Assembly: GCF_029227915.1 (NCBI RefSeq)
Contig: NC_079877.1
Coordinates: 13,765,351-13,829,350 of the forward strand
Reading direction: 5' to 3'
Source of the DNA: Hydractinia symbiolongicarpus
Taxonomy: Eukaryota; Cnidaria; Hydrozoa; Anthoathecata; Hydractiniidae
DNA length: 64,000 nucleotides
The notes below the pieces were generated by a model, which saw only the letters and a list, made by a program, of their open reading frames with translations, made no database searches and was not told where the DNA came from. Within the stretch, counting starts at the first letter, position 1; the number at the start of each line of letters is the position of its first letter. The position numbers and the translations under genes were made by a program. Below are positions 15,101-22,400 of the stretch, piece after piece.

Positions 15101-16992
15101 CATGTTTTTACACAATTCTTTACTTTTTCTTTTAGTGAAACCTATTCCAATTGTGCATGGAGAGAATGGTTAGTAATTTCTGTTTTTGTTGCTGCCTTTT
15201 TGTTTTTGTTGATGTCAGCATTATATTTTATGTTGTGTAGTAAAAAAAAAAAAAAACACAGAAGTTAAAATTAGCAGAAGCTTTTTGGTTAATATAACCT
15301 TGCTCAATGCATAAAATTTTGCAAGTAAAAACGCCATTTCTATTTAATATTTCGTTATGGTGTCACTTGAAAGTTTAGAGGATTTTAAATTTAATTTTTA
15401 ACCTATTTAATAGAAATGACGTTTTTACTTTTAGAATACGTCGAAACGCCCCTGCGTTTGCACATGCATAGTGTGTTAACATTTTTCCCGATGTTTTTTT
15501 TTTTTTGCCTTCTGCTTGTGTACTTTGAAGTTGATATGTATCTTTATAACAAAGTTGCAGCCAGAAAAAAAAAGCTAGACTCTTTGATAAATAATTCTTC
15601 GTAAGTTTACTTCAATTCTTAGTTGATGTATTTCCAATTTTTCTTTAGATGATTGGTACATTGCATTATATGTGTTAGTACCAATAGCGGTTGTGCTGCT
15701 CGTGTTGGGCGGTCTATGGTTGGCGCGTTTTAATAGGTACGTGCATTAAAAACTACAGGTACCCAACCGTGTTTAAAACTATAGGCACCCAACCAGGTTA
15801 TAGGGGCGTGTCCAGTCGGGCGTACGAATATTTCTTAAAGAATTGACGTCAAAAGAGTTTTTTATTTTGTATATGAACGCAGTTTTTTTTGTGTTGAGAA
15901 CAAAAATATTGAGGTTCTTATTAAAAATTCTCCTTTATTTAGCAGGCTTATTATTCGAATAACAGGCGCTAGTCTAAATTTAGATAAAATATGTGGGTCA
16001 TTCTCCAACTCTTGTAAAGCCTTGATATCATCTTAATTTGAAGTCTGTATAATAACAGTGGTTTTATGTCTGTCGCCTAAAATTGGGCCATGTTAAACCA
16101 CACACGAAATCTTCAAGCTATAAATAACAAATGCGATATATTTCTACCGATTCTACACCAACGATCAAATTCCATGAATTTTCCACAACCTAACGACGAC
16201 GAATTATGATACAAAGCCCTGATTGACATATTGCCTCTGTTTAATAAGGACCAGTTATATGGAACACTAAAGAAATATGAGTTTCTTATAAATATGGCGC
16301 TTCAACTTTGTTTACCTGGATTTTTAAAAAGATGATAGCATGCATCATACACACTCTCTATAGAGTTTTCGTTGGTGTTTAGAAACTCTGCAAGATACTG
16401 AGCGTTCGGTTTTGCTTGGTTAAAAAGTAATGAGCATCAATTTTTGCTTCTTGCTATATACCACGTGCAATTCAAATTGGTTAGGCGTATTATACACCTT
16501 AGCAATTTGGATGATTATTTACACGTTACATAATAATATAGAGTATAGAGTAAATATAGATTAAAAATAGCAAACTATTTTTCAAAAAAAGATTTATTTA
16601 ATAAGTACCCCTACTAGATATTGCATTGATTTAGAAAACAAGATGATGATCCGGTTATCATTCCGATTAATCCGAATATTGGTGGTCCTCCCGGTATGCC
16701 ACAGAATATATTTCCAGCTGGTATGCTCAATAATGGCTTTGTCCCAAGCGAACCCGAAATGGAATCTGTTGAAGTAAACCTTTTATTTGATGACGAAGAA
16801 TCCGAAACGGATATACTAAATTTACCTGAAGAGGAAACGTCTGACCCTGGCTCGCCAAACTCATCTATACCGGACAGCGCACCAGACAGTGTACCGGACA
16901 GCGAACCGGGAACGCCAAATTTTTCTTCGGATTATAACAACTTTTATGAGGAGTTGCCATCCGAATATGACTTTCGAGCAAGCGAAGATTAA
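1..16992 (+). CDS. Multi-Ig, TSP1, single-pass receptor gene (3' part; 5' end outside window)
   Basis: Overall gene span; exons are listed separately. At least 18 Ig domains in series are followed by one TSP1 repeat, a transmembrane segment and a cytoplasmic tail ending in TAA at 16990-16992. Nearly every Ig domain is a single exon with phase-1 borders, so domains can be added or skipped without a frameshift. The layout is that of a type I cell-surface adhesion or recognition receptor of the IgSF, with its N-terminus outside the cell. No signal peptide is visible because the gene starts upstream. I do not recognise a named orthologue. Cnidarian allorecognition genes are IgSF receptors too, but nothing here proves that role. 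The many N-x-S/T sites suggest heavy N-glycosylation (inference). Confidence 0.85.
275..421 (+). CDS. Ig domain 1, second half
   Basis: Begins after a TTTCTAG acceptor and ends in phase 1 before GTAAGT. It codes for the E-to-G strand half of an Ig fold, with DEGWYGIKI where D-x-G-x-Y-x-C is expected. The F-strand Cys is therefore replaced by Ile, so the usual B-F disulfide cannot form in this domain. Confidence 0.65.
422..847 (+). other. Intron between Ig1 and Ig2
   Basis: AT-rich intron with no coding signal. The open frame that runs upstream of the Ig2 exon from about 736 is intronic read-through. Confidence 0.6.
848..1165 (+). CDS. Ig domain 2
   Basis: One-exon I-set/C2-type Ig domain, phase 1 in and out. 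The core is complete: B-strand LTC, C-strand VEWYRD with the packing Trp, and F-strand D-I-G-N-Y-S-C. It ends in LTVHY across the splice, the usual G-strand pattern of this gene. Confidence 0.85.
1166..1595 (+). other. Intron between Ig2 and Ig3
   Basis: Non-coding, AT-rich, with a GTAAGC donor and a TTTTAG acceptor. No repeat or gene recognised. Confidence 0.6.
1596..1856 (+). CDS. Ig domain 3 (short)
   Basis: Phase-1 exon with YLTC in the B strand and GNYTC in the F strand. The C-strand Trp position is Tyr (NYQIYLNG) and the domain is about ten residues shorter than its neighbours. Confidence 0.8.
1994..2290 (+). CDS. Ig domain 4
   Basis: Phase-1 exon after a short intron (1857-1993). Core residues are DMLCK (B), TMYWSK (C, Trp present) and EDAGVYNC (F). 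Several N-x-S/T sites lie in the second half. Confidence 0.85.
2449..2757 (+). CDS. Ig domain 5
   Basis: Phase-1 exon. B-strand Cys in AREC, C-strand Trp in IVWKL, F strand DDAGVLECFAKN, where Leu replaces the usual Tyr before the Cys pair position. Ends at VYVKY across the splice. Confidence 0.85.
2845..3130 (+). repeat. Intronic interspersed repeat, copy 1
   Basis: Lies in the 980-bp intron before Ig6. It starts with CCTAAAATCACCTAAATAACC and is matched in order, with divergence, at about 10975-11310: both have the GATAAGTT/GATAAATT block, the CTTGATTA block and an ending CTCCTAAAATTTGA. This looks like an old non-coding mobile element or a duplicated intron piece; no coding capacity is visible. 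Confidence 0.55.
3131..3737 (+). other. Remainder of the intron before Ig6
   Basis: AT-rich, no coding pattern on either strand. It ends in a TTTTGCAG acceptor. Nothing recognised. Confidence 0.5.
3738..4040 (+). CDS. Ig domain 6
   Basis: Phase-1 exon starting YPP across the splice. Core: LTLSC (B), IQWYKD (C), DTLGAYTCNATN (F). A textbook I-set domain. Confidence 0.87.
4321..4638 (+). CDS. Ig domain 7
   Basis: Phase-1 exon. B-strand IQC, C strand VTWCKND and F strand ADYGNWTCKAKN. The Cys straight after the C-strand Trp is extra, and Trp replaces Tyr in Y-x-C. Confidence 0.85.
4846..5145 (+). CDS. Ig domain 8
   Basis: Phase-1 exon. B-strand LSC, C strand FVWWD, F strand SDYGNFVCYGNN with Phe in place of Tyr. 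The domain ends LIVQY across the splice. Confidence 0.85.
5436..5735 (+). CDS. Ig domain 9 (no B-strand Cys)
   Basis: The end is clear (phase 1, GTAAGA donor). The start is less certain: I chose the acceptor ACAATAG before 5436, and CAAAAAAAG before 5421 is in the same phase. The B-strand Cys is replaced (SLFLQTIA). The F region reads YHIYTCNFVGC, giving two Cys that lack the canonical partner. This is the first of three odd domains (9, 11, 13) alternating with normal ones. Confidence 0.7.
5785..5886 (+). repeat. 13-bp intronic minisatellite, 8 units
   Basis: Eight head-to-tail copies of aggtgtattgcag end 30 bases before the Ig10 exon. Every unit contains an acceptor-like TTGCAG and a donor-like AG/GTGTAT. 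The arrays sit in the intron between Ig9 and Ig10. Confidence 0.95.
5916..6224 (+). CDS. Ig domain 10
   Basis: Phase-1 exon. B-strand ALTCRFKGNP, C strand ITWKRG, F strand GGIYTCSATNDVGA. The G strand ends TVC, so the splice codon gives His rather than Tyr (C plus AT). Confidence 0.87.
6518..6829 (+). CDS. Ig domain 11 (non-canonical Cys)
   Basis: Phase-1 exon. The B strand is LLTLDFQV with no Cys, the C-strand Trp is present (FTWRKD), and the F strand reads SGQYNVTACNFLGC, with Val at the Y-x-C position. Two Cys follow in the F-G region as in domain 9. Confidence 0.82.
6830..7197 (+). other. Intron between Ig11 and Ig12
   Basis: No coding or repeat signal seen. The acceptor is TTCCACAG. 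Confidence 0.5.
7198..7503 (+). CDS. Ig domain 12
   Basis: Phase-1 exon. B strand ATFTCSV, C strand ITWFLNG, F strand EDAGVYTCRAMNSVGT. Canonical. Confidence 0.87.
7504..8218 (+). other. Intron between Ig12 and Ig13
   Basis: An 88-codon open frame lies at 7946-8212, but it ends just before the Ig13 acceptor and shows no domain. I treat it as chance. Nothing else recognised. Confidence 0.5.
8219..8527 (+). CDS. Ig domain 13 (no B or F Cys)
   Basis: Phase-1 exon. B strand LNLVYDV, C strand FTWQHN with the core Trp, F strand DQAGFYTVTATNSFGED. Neither disulfide Cys is present. The fold pattern is otherwise intact, as in some disulfide-free I-set domains of titin-type proteins. Confidence 0.83.
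8756..9067 (+). CDS. Ig domain 14
   Basis: Phase-1 exon. B strand SLTCNIDSFP, C strand VQWYKNG, F strand DSSNYTCKATNTLGT. Canonical. Confidence 0.87.
9068..10389 (+). other. 1.3-kb intron between Ig14 and Ig15
   Basis: Strongly AT-rich with poly-A and poly-T runs. No exon, RNA gene or recognisable element. A lost domain exon in this long intron would not be surprising, but no Ig motif is visible. Confidence 0.5.
10390..10716 (+). CDS. Ig domain 15
   Basis: Phase-1 exon. B strand SSLVCNVDSNP, C strand ILWLYSED, F strand SDAGYYRCKATNQLGS. It is slightly longer than its neighbours in the C'-D region. Confidence 0.86.
10975..11310 (+). repeat. Intronic interspersed repeat, copy 2
   Basis: Collinear, diverged match to about 2845-3130 in another intron of the same gene. 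Shared landmarks are the CCTAAAAT start, the GATAAGTT and CTTGATTA blocks and the terminal CTCCTAAAATTTGA. Confidence 0.55.
11504..11902 (+). repeat. 16-bp minisatellite, about 25 units
   Basis: Near-perfect head-to-tail copies of gttaacttgtgtctct in the intron before Ig16. A few units vary (GCTAAC, GTGTGTCT, AACTGG). The unit length is not a multiple of three and no frame stays open, so this is non-coding. Confidence 0.95.
12003..12305 (+). CDS. Ig domain 16
   Basis: Phase-1 exon. B strand KSFTCHFKSNP, C strand VQWLKDG, F strand SDLANYTCQASNGIGT. Canonical. Confidence 0.87.
12306..13190 (+). other. Intron with low-complexity ACAACA-rich block
   Basis: The 3' part, about 12800-13110, is a CAA/ACG-rich stretch made of imperfect repeats; GACATCCA, CATTCGACAT and CGACAAAGACGACAA recur about 150 bases apart. 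It gives Thr/Asn-rich or Leu/Ser-rich readings in several frames, which I regard as artefacts. The stretch from 12306 to 12800 holds nothing recognised. Confidence 0.55.
13191..13354 (+). CDS. Ig domain 17, first half
   Basis: Starts in phase 1 like the other Ig exons but ends in phase 0 at GTAAGT. B strand LTLDCSNEANPP and C strand HAWTKND are present. The domain is split by an intron that the other complete domains here lack. Confidence 0.82.
13472..13556 (+). CDS. Ig domain 17, second half
   Basis: Phase 0 in, phase 1 out. It carries the F strand EGKYVCTPSNGLGS. Together with the preceding exon it makes a compact domain of about 83 residues, short in the D-E region. Confidence 0.8.
13748..14005 (+). 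CDS. Ig domain 18
   Basis: Phase-1 exon. C strand IFWTKYP and F strand DDGSYVCHVRNDVGE are canonical. The B strand reads SMCTCLG, and another Cys sits near the N-terminus (DAVCSK), so a second disulfide within the domain is possible. It is the last Ig domain, next to the TSP1 repeat. Confidence 0.83.
14006..14425 (+). other. Intron between Ig18 and TSP1
   Basis: Contains three copies of a unit of about 21 bases around CACCATGTTAGCAATTAC at 14155-14215. Otherwise non-coding. Confidence 0.55.
14426..14569 (+). CDS. Thrombospondin type 1 repeat exon
   Basis: Phase-1 exon coding for a short TSP1 repeat. The W-x-x-W-S-x-C motif (TWTVWSGC) is the classic C-mannosylation and Trp-ladder site. NNSCGAG and the following TRQC match the CSxTCG...RxRxC core. 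Four further Cys sites follow, ending SCQ. TSP1 repeats are extracellular, so this is the membrane-proximal part of the ectodomain. Confidence 0.87.
14570..15135 (+). other. Intron between TSP1 and linker exon
   Basis: Non-coding. GGTCGTTG and related motifs recur at 14838-14930. The acceptor is a strong TTTTTCTTTTAG ending at 15135. Confidence 0.55.
15136..15168 (+). CDS. 33-nt linker exon
   Basis: Phase 1 in and out, coding for about eleven residues (LKPIPIVHGEN plus the splice codon). It has a strong pyrimidine tract upstream and a GTTAGT donor. Reading on past the donor meets TAG at once, so splicing here is required for a long product. It joins in frame to either transmembrane exon downstream. 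Confidence 0.6.
15174..15268 (+). other. Possible alternative terminal exon: TM plus short basic tail
   Basis: If the TTAG ending at 15173 is used as acceptor, the phase-1 end of the TSP1 exon reads into a hydrophobic stretch (ISVFVAAFLFLLMSALYF), then MLCS, a Lys run, HRS and a stop at 15266-15268. That is a good stop-transfer segment. The acceptor has a poor pyrimidine tract and overlaps the linker exon, so this is only a possible short-tailed isoform. Confidence 0.3.
15435..15600 (+). CDS. Alternative transmembrane exon B
   Basis: Flanked by a TTTTACTTTTAG acceptor and a GTAAGT donor; phase 1 in, phase 2 out, open throughout (54 whole codons). It encodes a hydrophobic stretch with FFPMFFFFCLLLVYF, then VAARKKK, a stop-transfer arrangement. 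The phases are the same as those of exon 15649-15736. Including both would break the frame, so they are best read as mutually exclusive exons. It could also be a decayed copy. Confidence 0.5.
15649..15736 (+). CDS. Transmembrane exon A
   Basis: Phase 1 in after TTTCTTTAG, phase 2 out at GTACGT. It encodes DDWYIALYVLVPIAVV followed by LLVLGGLWLARFNR, a single hydrophobic helix with a basic residue pair on the cytoplasmic side. It joins in frame to the tail exon at 16635. Confidence 0.78.
15737..16634 (+). other. Intron before the cytoplasmic tail exon
   Basis: AT-rich, no coding signal or recognised element. The acceptor is TTGATTTAG ending at 16634. Confidence 0.5.
16635..16992 (+). CDS. Cytoplasmic tail exon and stop
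   Basis: Enters in phase 2 and runs to TAA at 16990. It encodes an acidic, Pro/Ser-rich tail: an early DDDPVIIP stretch, a Gly/Pro/Met patch (GGPPGMPQN), an acidic block with FDDEESETD, and PDS-type repeats (PDSAPDSVPDSEP). Near the C-terminus are three close tyrosines (DYNNFYEELPSEYDF). YEEL fits Y-x-x-Leu and YNNF fits Y-x-x-hydrophobic, patterns used for SH2 docking or endocytic sorting. No kinase or other catalytic domain is present. Confidence 0.8.
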
Positions 16993-17040
16993 ATTCAATT
17001 GCTGGAAACACCCTATAATATATTGTACTTTATGTTTGTT

Positions 17041-17305
17041 TGAAACCGTACGAAATAAAGTTTCTTTCTTGTTTAAAACCGTACGAAATAAAGTTTCTTT
17101 CTTTTTTGAAACCGTACGAAATAAAGTTTCTTTCTTGTTTAAAACCGTACGAAATAAAGTTTCTTTCTTGTTTGAAACCGTACGAAATAAATTTTCTTTC
17201 TTGTTTGAAACCGTACGAAATAAAGTTTCTTTCTTGTTTGAAACCGTACGAAATAAAGTTTCTTTCTTGTTTAAAACCATACGAAATAAAGTTTCTTTCT
17301 TGTTT
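17041..17305 (+). repeat. 33-bp minisatellite in 3' UTR carrying AATAAA, 8 units
   Basis: Eight head-to-tail copies of a 33-base unit built around ccgtacgaaataaag and ttctttcttgttt start about 50 bases after the stop codon. Every unit has the canonical AATAAA poly(A) signal. Because 33 is a multiple of three and few stops occur, long artificial open frames appear on both strands; I do not call them genes. Confidence 0.92.
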
Positions 17306-19315
17306 AAAAACAGATTTCGTATGTTTAAAACTAATGAAAAATGACGAAAAGGGAAAATTGAATTTACCAAATGAACGTGATACGTTTTTTGTATTTAAAA
17401 CTTGGTTACTTGGATTTTGTTTTTCAGTTTTCATCTTTTAAGTAAAATGTCAAATTGCTTTTCTAAGAGGCCCATATTCATTTATACACAAAATTTTGAC
17501 TGCTATATACATATACCACATTAGACTGCTGACTAAGCATTACTTGCTTTAACATATACACACACACACACGCACACATTGAGTGTTCACGCACGCACAA
17601 CGCACACATCTTTTAATATTTTATGAGCGATTAGAAATATTGACAAACCATTTTGCGACAAAACTTTAACACTATTTATAGCTTTATCATACACATTTTT
17701 ATCATTTAGGTTAACTACTTATTTGTAACTTTTATTATTTGTCACTATATACTTTTGTTAACTGATTTCTTTTTGCTAGATTCTCCAAATATCCTTCTTA
17801 TGTATTTTATGTGTTTATGGGACTGTTCATTGTAGCCAAAAACAGAGTAGCGGATTGAGAATCTGCTCTATGAAGTGTATTAAACTGTCATACTTTCAAA
17901 TGTCGACGCTATTAATCGTACCCATAAGGTTTGCATGTTAATCTTAAAAAATTGAGAAACTCGGGGAATTATTTCTTGTCAGAAGGAGTTGTTTAAAAAA
18001 ATTCTTAAAACAACAAATTCTCTTGCTTGAAGACGTCAAAACCCAGAAAGATTTTTGTTCAAATAAAAACATTTTCAACTGATACAAAAATTAATAAAGA
18101 AAATGTGTTGGTTGTTGCAACAACAACGTGAAAAACACCTTATTAGATTTTCATATGTAACTGATTTTCCTGTTTGTTTTGAAATAGTTTGTAGAGAGAA
18201 TTGTGACCAGACCCTGTGAGAGTCGATTAAAAGTCCAATACTTTTAAGGACAAAACAAGGTTTTTAGCAGTTTTATTCTGCGTTTTCCGAAAAAATGACA
18301 GTAACTTCCTTAGTTTAATAAGATAAATTTGTAATAGCATCGTTAGTAGACCAAATGCTACACGAAATTATTGATCCACGGGTATTTCACCGATAAGGTT
18401 TTGAATATGCCCACTTAAGTATAAAAAATTCAATTCACATTAAGGCATCCAATCAAATTACTCTTGTCTGTTGTTTGATTTTTTTTAATTTTTCGCGCCT
18501 TTTTTACTTTCAAATAATATCGCGAATGAAATTGACATAATTTTTACAAACTATGGCAACGCTAATACAGCTAAAAATATTCATCAATCCTAATAAGCGT
18601 AGCCAGGAGACCCAGCATAATTTTACTATCAGGAAATCGGATCAGTTAAGGTGGAAAAAAATTACACTGGATCTCAAATGATTTTTTCTGCGGTCAGAGA
18701 ATACTGACCGCGCTTTTGATTGGCTAATTTTATTGTTCTTTGCTCACGTGGTCAATATCGGAAAATTCTTTGTTTTGAGCACGAATTGCCTCATTCACCC
18801 GAACAAATGTAATTCTTGAATAATTTAGAGGGTAAGACGTGACCAAGCCGACTCTGTGCTCATTGGTTGATTGTAATTCGGAGTTTGCTATGAGATGGAT
18901 TTGAATTCTAGGGATTTGCTCTGACATTTGTTTGCGTCTAAGCTATTGTTTGAGGGAAACCGAATTTGATATCCCCGAAGAAAGCTTAGTTAACTAGACA
19001 AACTTAGACGAGGAGCCATAGAACTCTTTATTACTGTTAGCATATATTGTGTCTCGTTATTTGATTATTTCTATTTAAAGAGATATTCAACAAAGGCCAA
19101 TTTATTACTCTTAATCTTTGACAAAGGAAGCACACAATAAATGTTAATTTACTGTCATTTCGATTTGACATGTAATTACCATTCATCCACTATTTAGAGA
19201 GGTATTTATGCGTCTCCTTTCAGCCAGTCATGTCGGATATATTTTTTGTGCTAAACTTTTAGGCTTTCTGTATTTGTATTCTTTAAACCTGCTACAAAAA
19301 TGATTTTTTTTTTAG
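17306..19315 (+). other. Intergenic region
   Basis: A CA-rich microsatellite is at 17560-17580. No exon was recognised, although the first exons of the FN3/PAN gene must lie here or upstream, since its first visible exon starts in phase 2. A moderately GC-richer block at 18660-18960 looks repeat-derived but was not identified. Confidence 0.4.
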
Positions 19316-19467
19316 CATTGCCTCATATGACGAAATTAAATTCGAGTCTAGAACCCGCTATTGTGTTACAGTTTACCATGAAGGCATAGCCAATCAAGAG
19401 AATTGGTTGTTTGTCGGTGAAAAGATAAATAACATCATAGTGCCAATTAAAACTTATGTCATTCCGC
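19316..19467 (+). CDS. FN3-like second half (first visible exon)
   Basis: Acceptor is a long T run then AG; donor is GTAAGT. Phase 2 in, phase 1 out. SRTRYCVTVYHEG resembles the F strand of an FN3 domain (x-T-x-Y-x-V-x-V). Ends in TYVIP. The first half must be encoded upstream and was not found. Confidence 0.6.
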
Positions 19468-22400
19468 GTAAGTCTCCTATAAAATATAACAAAAAATCCT
19501 CTTTCTGCCCAATTCTACTTCATTCACACGTATTCCTTTTTGTAAATTTGTTTGAATTTTTTTAACTGAAAGAGGCTACTTTAAAAAAATCGGTTTGGTT
19601 AAATTTTAACCAAGCGTCAATTGGAATTCTATTAAGGAGCTTTTAAATCCATCTTGTGATTTCTTTGCTAAAGCTGTTTATTATTCCTAGTGTGTGGAAA
19701 TTCCACCAGATTGGCGGCGATCCATTTTAAATAGATTTCTGCCAAATTAAATAATTAAACATGTTGATTGTTTAGCAATTCGTTTTATAGTCGCTTCTTT
19801 TTAACCACGCAAAAAAAATTTCACCTACATGGAAATGCAACGTGATGTCATTAGTGCCATTACACTGACATAACTTATTGTTATGCTGATGTCCCAAATT
19901 AAAAATTTGATCTACTCTCATGTGAATTTATTGTTAGCATTAAATAATTTGTTTTTTTAAAAAAGATGGTTTTATAACATCGGTTTTTTAATTTCATTAA
20001 AATTGTACTTCTGCATGCCTTCCTTGTTTAGAGATTTGCAAAAAAAAAACCCTTGTCAGATTTTATTGAGATGTGCCAGATTTGCAAAATTTACAATCGT
20101 CTCCAAATTTCCCCAATTCACCGGACGCCATTACCACACCACTTAAGTTTGAAATAAAAGGTAAGAAAATATTTAACTATTATTTTTTGTTTATAAATTT
20201 ATATATATGACTATGTTTTAGATTGTAATTTATTACATTTAAAATTATAATAATTATAATAATTAGAACTATACTTGAGTTGCTTTATGTTTTCGAAGAT
20301 TAATATCTGTGAAATTCGCGAATTTAATTTATATCTTGGGCGTACAAGACCCCTTAGGACAAGGTTGAAAAAAAAGACTAGTTCAAGCCTGCCTTATTAA
20401 ATAATCTGAAACATTTTTCAAAAAAGTGCTTTTAAATAAGTACTTTTTAATTCTTCGCTTAAAACGGCTCATTTGTGCAAAAAAAGTCTTCATGTAATAT
20501 GTTAACATGTTAATTAGTCTTCGCGAAATGCTTTTTTTTGCACCTCGCGAAAATAGGTCTTCGTGAACACAACAAGAGACAGAATCCCTGAATATCTTCA
20601 CTTCCCGTAACTTACTTAAAATGTAAATATTTTCCATACTCACAGCTCTCCCTTATCAATTCACAGATCTCTCTTATTCATTATCCAACAATGCACAATC
20701 TGGCAACCTTGGAATATTCATTGTTGGCAAGCTACGTGTACAACCATATTCATCTATTCGTCTCAAAATCAATTCACTGGCTGAAGTCAACAATTGTGAA
20801 TTAAAAATAGGCAGTCAGATAAAAAGTCTCAGGTTGGTGCACCTATACACCTTTATTTATTTAAATTGTTCGCTCATTTTCTGTATTGAAAAAAGGAAGT
20901 GAATTTAATAAGGCTTTGACCATGGGTATTATGTATATTTCGCATTTTCTTAAGAAATAATTAGTCTCACGGCATGAAAATTATGCTCTTGCCAGTAACC
21001 CTGCTTAAAACATGTGGTGAATGATTTGTAGCTTTTCTTTTTAAAATATTTCACTTTTCTTCATGGTCAAAGCCTTCATAATTCATAATACTAATTCCAT
21101 TTTTCAATTCTCAATAAGATTGTTGTAACAAAAGAAAGAATTATTTAAACAACGGTTGGCTGAAACTGCGAACTCGTGTATTTGTAGGATGGGCAAATAA
21201 GAAACTCCCTCTAATTCGAATCTTTATAATTCGAATATTTTTAGAATTCGAACGAGTGCTCAGTGACGGTCAATTTTCCTTATGAGACTCTAAAAAACCT
21301 GCTACAATTCGAATTTCTCTAATTCAAAACTTTCTGTGTTTCAGTCCCCTCAGCACGATTCTTTCCCTAATTCGAATTTTAGAGTGTAAACAGAGCTTAA
21401 ACAAATTTGAATGTTTTAGAGTTTCTTTTTTTGTGTGAACTATAAAAGTAAAGATTAAATGAAACTTGAAATTATGTTTTCTTGATTTTGAATTTAACAT
21501 AATTTCTCACTGTAATTCCAATTTCCACTCTTTAAAGCTGAAAGTTCGAATTACAGATACTTTCTATAATTGGAATCTTTCTATAATTCGAACAAATATT
21601 TTTCCCTGTGGGAATTCGAATTAGGGAGAGTCAACTGTACCATTTTGACGGCAATTTAATCCAGGTGGCAATGATGTTACGTGATTTGCTTTATAAGCTG
21701 AAACAAAAAAAATTAAAATCAAAATACTGAACAGTTAAATTTAGAACATATACTTAAACTAGATAAAATATACTACAAAACAAAACTTGCATTCGAACTG
21801 AGAAAAAGTCAAATGGATTAAGGTTATACACTGAAAAAAGGCTTTTAGGCTTTCTACAATCATGTTCATCATGTTAAGATTTTAGTTAATAGTAGTTGTT
21901 GGGGCAAGAATATTTCTTTCTCAAAGAAGCATTTGGTGGGTTGCCTGTTAGATTACTGTTAGGGTTAGGGTTGGTTTCAGCCTCGGTTGCTTAACTTTGC
22001 AAATTTAAGCAAGCATGGGGACAGTTGTTTAGTAATTCCATAGATTTTCACCCAACCTCAGCCTTAGACCAATTCGATTGCTTGTAAAAAACTTAAAAGA
22101 GTTATAAAAACATTTTTTTCATTTTAAGTAATGACAGTATGTCATTTAAAATCACTTCTATAATTTTTCCGAACTGTTTTTTAATTAATTAATTAATCCG
22201 AATAACTATACAGGATATAGCCACGTGTTTGTACACATTAGGTATATATATACACTGCCACTGCCTACCCAATTTCACTCACATGGCATGCGTTGGCCAA
22301 AAACTGTGTTAAAGACACGTGCTAAACATGCCCGTCCTGTGGACCGAACCACTGACCTTGTGATTACGAAGCAAATCACAAGGCCACACGCGACACACAC

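Noticed and set aside
16940-16992. Full ITAM in the receptor tail
   Set aside because: Only one Y-x-x-L is present; the second tyrosine is followed by DFR.
16861-17441. Long open frames on both strands with repeats such as NKKETLFRTVS and LKPYEIKFLSC
   Set aside because: They come from a 33-base tandem repeat whose length is a multiple of three. They overlap the receptor's stop and 3' UTR.
18730-18927. 65-codon frame on the - strand
   Set aside because: No family recognised and no splice context; the surrounding block looks repeat-derived.
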